64,000 nt of DNA from the NCBI RefSeq assembly GCF_034932105.1, contig NZ_JAYGIG010000007.1, forward strand, positions 28,474-92,473, read 5' to 3'. A model generated the notes under the pieces. It saw only the letters and a program-made list of their open reading frames with translations, was not told the origin of the DNA and searched no databases. This stretch comes from Leptothoe sp034932105 (GTDB lineage: Bacteria; Cyanobacteriota; Cyanobacteriia; Phormidesmidales; Phormidesmidaceae). Numbering within the stretch: position 1 is the first letter of the stretch; each line of letters opens with the position of its first letter. Of the stretch, positions 61,073 through 64,000 are shown piece by piece. The position numbers and the translations under genes were made by a program.

Positions 61073-61937
61073 AACGCAGTAAAAGCACCGGAATATGGGC
61101 ACTTCTCAGCAGTTGAACCGTGGTGCTGCCGATGACCAGGTGACGGATGCGTCGGTGTCCGTAGGCCCCCATCAGCAAGAGACTGATGTGGTGTTGCTCA
61201 ATGTATTGGGCAATCACTTTTTCTGGGTCACCGGAGAGCTGGCTAGTGGTCAGGGTAAGCCCAGCCTGTTGCAGCTGTTGTTGGGCCTTGTCTAGTGCTT
61301 GAGATCGCACCGCCTCCGCATCTGACTTGGTCACCGTCAGCAAATGAATTTCCACATCCTTAAACCCAGGGGCACTGTCCACCAAAAAGGTCAACACCCG
61401 TTTGCCCGTGGGGCTACCGTCGTAGGCCACCAACAATCGCTCGATGGGGGCAAAGGTTTTGGGTGTAACCAAGCAGGGCTTGGAGCTACTGCGCACAATG
61501 CGATCAATGTTGGCCCCCAGGTGACCTGAGGCAAACTCCGCCGCCTCCCCCCGCTTGCCCAACACCACCAAATCAGCATCCGCCTCAAAGTCATGGAAGC
61601 AGTCCACGAGGAAACCGGTTTGATTGATCAGTTCCACATCGCTCAACCCTTCCTCCTTGAGGAGCTGGCCAGCGTTTTGTAAAACCAATCGAGAGCGCTG
61701 GTTGTTGAGTTTGGCCCGTTCATGCTCCAGGTTAACCAGTTCGCTTAGCAGTTGTTCCGATGCCCCCAGGCCCAGGCTACCGCTGAAATTACCGGTGGAA
61801 ACGACCTTTTGGCTGCGAATGTCGGTGACAAACAAGACCTTAGCCTGGGCTTGAAATTGGCGGGCAAACCAGGCACCGTATCGATAAATGCCGTCGGCAA
61901 ATGCAGAGCCATCGGAGCATAGAAGAATCGATTTCAT
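61071..61937 (-). CDS. Tandem-domain universal stress protein
   Basis: 288 residues from ATG 61937; the frame extends 46 codons further but those overlap the SulP gene's end and do not align. Two Usp domains: the first (1-145) starts MKSILLCSDGSAFADG and has VLGKRGEAAEFASGHLGAN. The second (about 155-288) ends in LMGAYGHRRIRHLVIGSTTV, with the G-x2-G-x9-G-S/T ATP-binding pattern. The gene lies 73 bp downstream of the SulP transporter gene on the same strand, an association seen in other cyanobacteria and proteobacteria that suggests regulation of the transporter. Confidence 0.9.
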   Translation of the reverse strand: MKSILLCSDGSAFADGIYRYGAWFARQFQAQAKVLFVTDIRSQKVVSTGNFSGSLGLGASEQLLSELVNLEHERAKLNNQRSRLVLQNAGQLLKEEGLSDVELINQTGFLVDCFHDFEADADLVVLGKRGEAAEFASGHLGANIDRIVRSSSKPCLVTPKTFAPIERLLVAYDGSPTGKRVLTFLVDSAPGFKDVEIHLLTVTKSDAEAVRSQALDKAQQQLQQAGLTLTTSQLSGDPEKVIAQYIEQHHISLLLMGAYGHRRIRHLVIGSTTVQLLRSAHIPVLLLR

Positions 61938-62010
61938 AACGTGTGTTTTATCCTTGTGGTTGAGCTGAGGAATGAAGTCTAGGATGGGGCAGGTGCAGCC
62001 GCGCTGGGGT

Positions 62011-63507
62011 TTACCCGTTGGCGACGAGTTCATCTTCAGTGGCGAGACGGTTGAGCAGGGTGGAGCTAGCCTCATTGAGACCCACCACAGTCACCTCTAC
62101 ACCGTTACGGCGAAACTTTTGCACGGCCTTGTCTAGAACTTCCACAGCTCCCTGGTCCCACAGCTGGGCCTGGCTCAGGTCAATGGTCACCTGATCAATG
62201 GGCTCAGCATAGTTAAAGGACTCTGCAAATTCATCCCGAGACACAAAGAAAATTTGTCCTGACACGTTGTAGATCCGACGGGTACCGTCTTCCGTCAGTA
62301 CCTTATCAACAAATACCAGTTTGGCCACCTTACGGGAGAAAAATACCGTACTCATGACGATACCCGTTGCCACACCCAGGGCGAAATTGCGGGTAAAGAT
62401 AATGACAAACATGGTGGTTAGCATGACGGCCACTTCACTTCTGGGGACGCGGCGCATATTGGTGAAGGAGGACCAGCGAAAGGTACCGATGGATACCATG
62501 ATCATGACGGCCACTAAGACGGCCATGGGCATCTGGCTCACCCAGTCTTGCAAGAATAAAATGGCCATCAGCAAAAATACGCCTGCGGCCAGGGTGGAGA
62601 GGCGACCCCGCCCGCCGGACTGGACGTTGATTACCGACTGACCAATCATGCCGCACCCGGCCATCCCCCCAAAAAAGGCGGTGACAATATTGGCGATGCC
62701 CTGTCCTTTGGCCTCTTGATTTTTGTCGCTGGGGGTGTCGGTCAGATCATCCACCAGGGAAGCGGTGAGGAAGGAGGCCAGCAGACCCACAATCGCCAGG
62801 GTAAAGGAATAGGGCAAGATAATTTGTAGGGTTTCCAGGGTGAGGGGCACCTGGGGCAGGGCAAACAGGGGCGGGGCCGTGGGTAGTTCGCCCATATCCC
62901 CCACGGTGGGTACATCTAAACGCAGTGCGATCGCAGCGATGGTCATCACCGCCAGGGCCACCAGTGGGGAAGGTACCGTTTGGGTAAAGCGGGGGAGAAT
63001 GTAGATAATTCCCAGGGACAGCAGGGTGATTACGTAAACCGTGGGGGGCACATTGGTGAGCTGGGGTAGCTGGGCTAAAAAGATCAGTACGGCCAGGGCA
63101 TTGATGTAGCCAATCATCACGGCTCGGGGCACAAATTTCATTTGGCGACCCAGTTTAAGGAACCCGAATATCACCTGCAAAATACCCGTCAAAAAGGTGG
63201 CCGCCAACAGGTATTGCAGCCCATGGTCTTTGACCAAATCCACCATCAACAGGGCCATGGCTCCGGTGGCTGCCGAGATCGACCCCGGTCGTCCACCAAG
63301 GAAGGCGGTGAGCACCGCAATAATAAACGAGGCATAGAGACCGACCTTGGGATCCACCCCAGCGATAATCGAAAAGGCGATGGCCTCAGGAATGAGCGCC
63401 AGACCGACCACGGCCCCGGACAGTAGGTCTGCCTTTGGATTGAGCAGCCACTCCCGCTTGAGGGTACGCGAACTGAGGGAAGGAACGTTGAAATTGAAAA
63501 TGTTCAA
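62011..63507 (-). CDS. SulP-family anion transporter with STAS domain
   Basis: 498 residues. About 12-14 transmembrane segments carry the SulP N-terminal signature (DLLSGAVVGLALIPEAIAFSIIAGVDPKVGLYASFI) and GGRPGSISAATGAMALLM. A C-terminal STAS domain (about 395-490) starts YNVSGQIFFVSRDEF. Transported anions in the family include sulfate, bicarbonate and molybdate. The sequence does not match the N-terminus of the bicarbonate transporter BicA that I know, so I do not use that name. The start is ATG 63507 with GGAGACC just upstream. Confidence 0.9.
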   Translation of the reverse strand: MNIFNFNVPSLSSRTLKREWLLNPKADLLSGAVVGLALIPEAIAFSIIAGVDPKVGLYASFIIAVLTAFLGGRPGSISAATGAMALLMVDLVKDHGLQYLLAATFLTGILQVIFGFLKLGRQMKFVPRAVMIGYINALAVLIFLAQLPQLTNVPPTVYVITLLSLGIIYILPRFTQTVPSPLVALAVMTIAAIALRLDVPTVGDMGELPTAPPLFALPQVPLTLETLQIILPYSFTLAIVGLLASFLTASLVDDLTDTPSDKNQEAKGQGIANIVTAFFGGMAGCGMIGQSVINVQSGGRGRLSTLAAGVFLLMAILFLQDWVSQMPMAVLVAVMIMVSIGTFRWSSFTNMRRVPRSEVAVMLTTMFVIIFTRNFALGVATGIVMSTVFFSRKVAKLVFVDKVLTEDGTRRIYNVSGQIFFVSRDEFAESFNYAEPIDQVTIDLSQAQLWDQGAVEVLDKAVQKFRRNGVEVTVVGLNEASSTLLNRLATEDELVANG

Positions 63508-63878
63508 GGGGTCTCCTTAAGCCGGAAAAAGAAAGCTGGGCAAGTAGGACGAAAGAACGATCTACCCGATTGCTAATCGGACATGGGCCAATTGCAGCAG
63601 GCTGCTCACAAGGTCTAGGGGTGAGTGGTGTGAAAAGGAGGAGTTGCGATCTCACTCTGGCTCTCCCCATGGCGGTCTCATTCCCATGGCAACCTACGGT
63701 CATGGACCCTTAAAATCCCTGGCCGGGCAGCTAAAACCACTGCGGTGACTAGGATACAACTCTCCCATATTTATGGAAGACTGCCTACCGATGACCTGGA
63801 GGATGACCAAGAAAGAACACCCTATCTTGGTGAGTAAATATACTTAACATTTCTTTGCCTATGCCTATCTAAAGGTAA
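63508..63878. other. Upstream region of the SulP gene
   Basis: 371 bp between sulP and the IS66 remnant. It should contain the sulP promoter. No operator or small ORF was identified. Confidence 0.5.
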
Positions 63879-64000
63879 CTACTCAGGCTGGGGTAGGAGA
63901 GTTATAGGGTTTCCAGAGAACAATCCCATGAGGGCATCCAGAACGTTATGCCCCTGTTTGCGTAGAGTGGATAGGTAACCGCGAATACGGCAGAACATCC
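63879..64000 (-). mobile_element. IS66-family transposase, 3' end only
   Basis: The last 40 codons of a gene that continues past the right edge. The translation MFCRIRGYLSTLRKQGHNVLDALMG matches the conserved C-terminus of IS66-type transposases. The final residues are FSGNPITLLPQPE. The terminal inverted repeat of the element was not found in the bases to the left, so this could also be a truncated copy. Confidence 0.8.

Noticed and set aside
62011..63507. Naming the SulP transporter bicA
   Set aside because: The N-terminus differs from the BicA sequences I know, and many SulP subfamilies exist in cyanobacteria. Family-level naming is safer.

Overview
The window is cyanobacterial chromosome. 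The evidence is a geranylgeranyl reductase of chlorophyll and phytyl synthesis (chlP), the phycobilisome terminal emitter ApcD, the circadian output regulator RpaA, a cyanobacterial-type Hfq beside dapF, two SLH/OprB-type outer-membrane porins, a DUF1400 hydrolase, UPF0367, and about 23 HIP1-type GCGATCGC octamers counted by eye. The genus cannot be named from this. A phycobilisome-bearing lineage of Leptolyngbya or Synechococcus type is plausible.

Layout. 1-11.7 kb is housekeeping: a broken cyclic-nucleotide-binding gene at the left edge, a minus-strand ligA-hydrolase-truB cluster, an MFS transporter, chlP, rpaA, tRNA-Asn, a NYN nuclease, an ABC ATPase and UPF0367. 11.7-14 kb is a regulatory and scarred stretch. 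It holds a Fur/Zur-like box, a 24-codon ORF with a near-ideal Shine-Dalgarno, a terminator-like hairpin in front of a pterin carbinolamine dehydratase gene, and a decayed IS5-family transposase with an internal 208-bp tandem duplication. 14-17.3 kb carries two near-identical porin genes in tandem. 17.3-34.9 kb holds purL-purF, a HAS-barrel-like protein, apcD, rlmD, lpxD, a GH57 branching enzyme, a ComFB-type protein, hfq, dapF-surE, a UPF0718/TIGR03943 pair and a beta-propeller-like lipoprotein or membrane protein. 34.9-46.5 kb holds a repeat-rich CapA protein, a class A beta-lactamase-fold hydrolase, trmJ, a short DUF2256 gene, a chorismate lyase, tRNA-Leu, accC and argJ.

46.5-50 kb is accessory: an internally deleted multicopper oxidase pseudogene, a 24-bp minisatellite of about 12.5 copies, a TPR gene, a perfect CRP-type operator, and a translationally coupled NTF2-like/membrane pair. 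After the aspartate aminotransferase gene comes the most unusual part. A DppB/DppC-type peptide-ABC permease pair on the minus strand (dppB 60.0-61.0 kb, dppC 51.8-52.7 kb) is separated by a block of about 7.3 kb, mostly in the opposite orientation. This block encodes two 414-residue paralogous alpha/beta hydrolases, a protein joining an HNH-like motif to a hydrophobic C-terminal segment, a coiled-coil PD-(D/E)XK protein, a second nuclease-like protein with a hydrophobic C-terminal half, and an LRAT-fold (NCEHW) protein with a long glycine-rich membrane segment. Lipase, nuclease and membrane modules packed together in this way suggest an uncharacterised conflict (anti-phage or toxin) island. 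That function is inference.

The right end is a minus-strand SulP transporter-universal stress protein-dppB run and the 3' end of an IS66-type transposase. ORF starts were moved inward wherever an internal ATG or TTG with a better ribosome-binding site or family alignment was visible; each case is stated in its entry.
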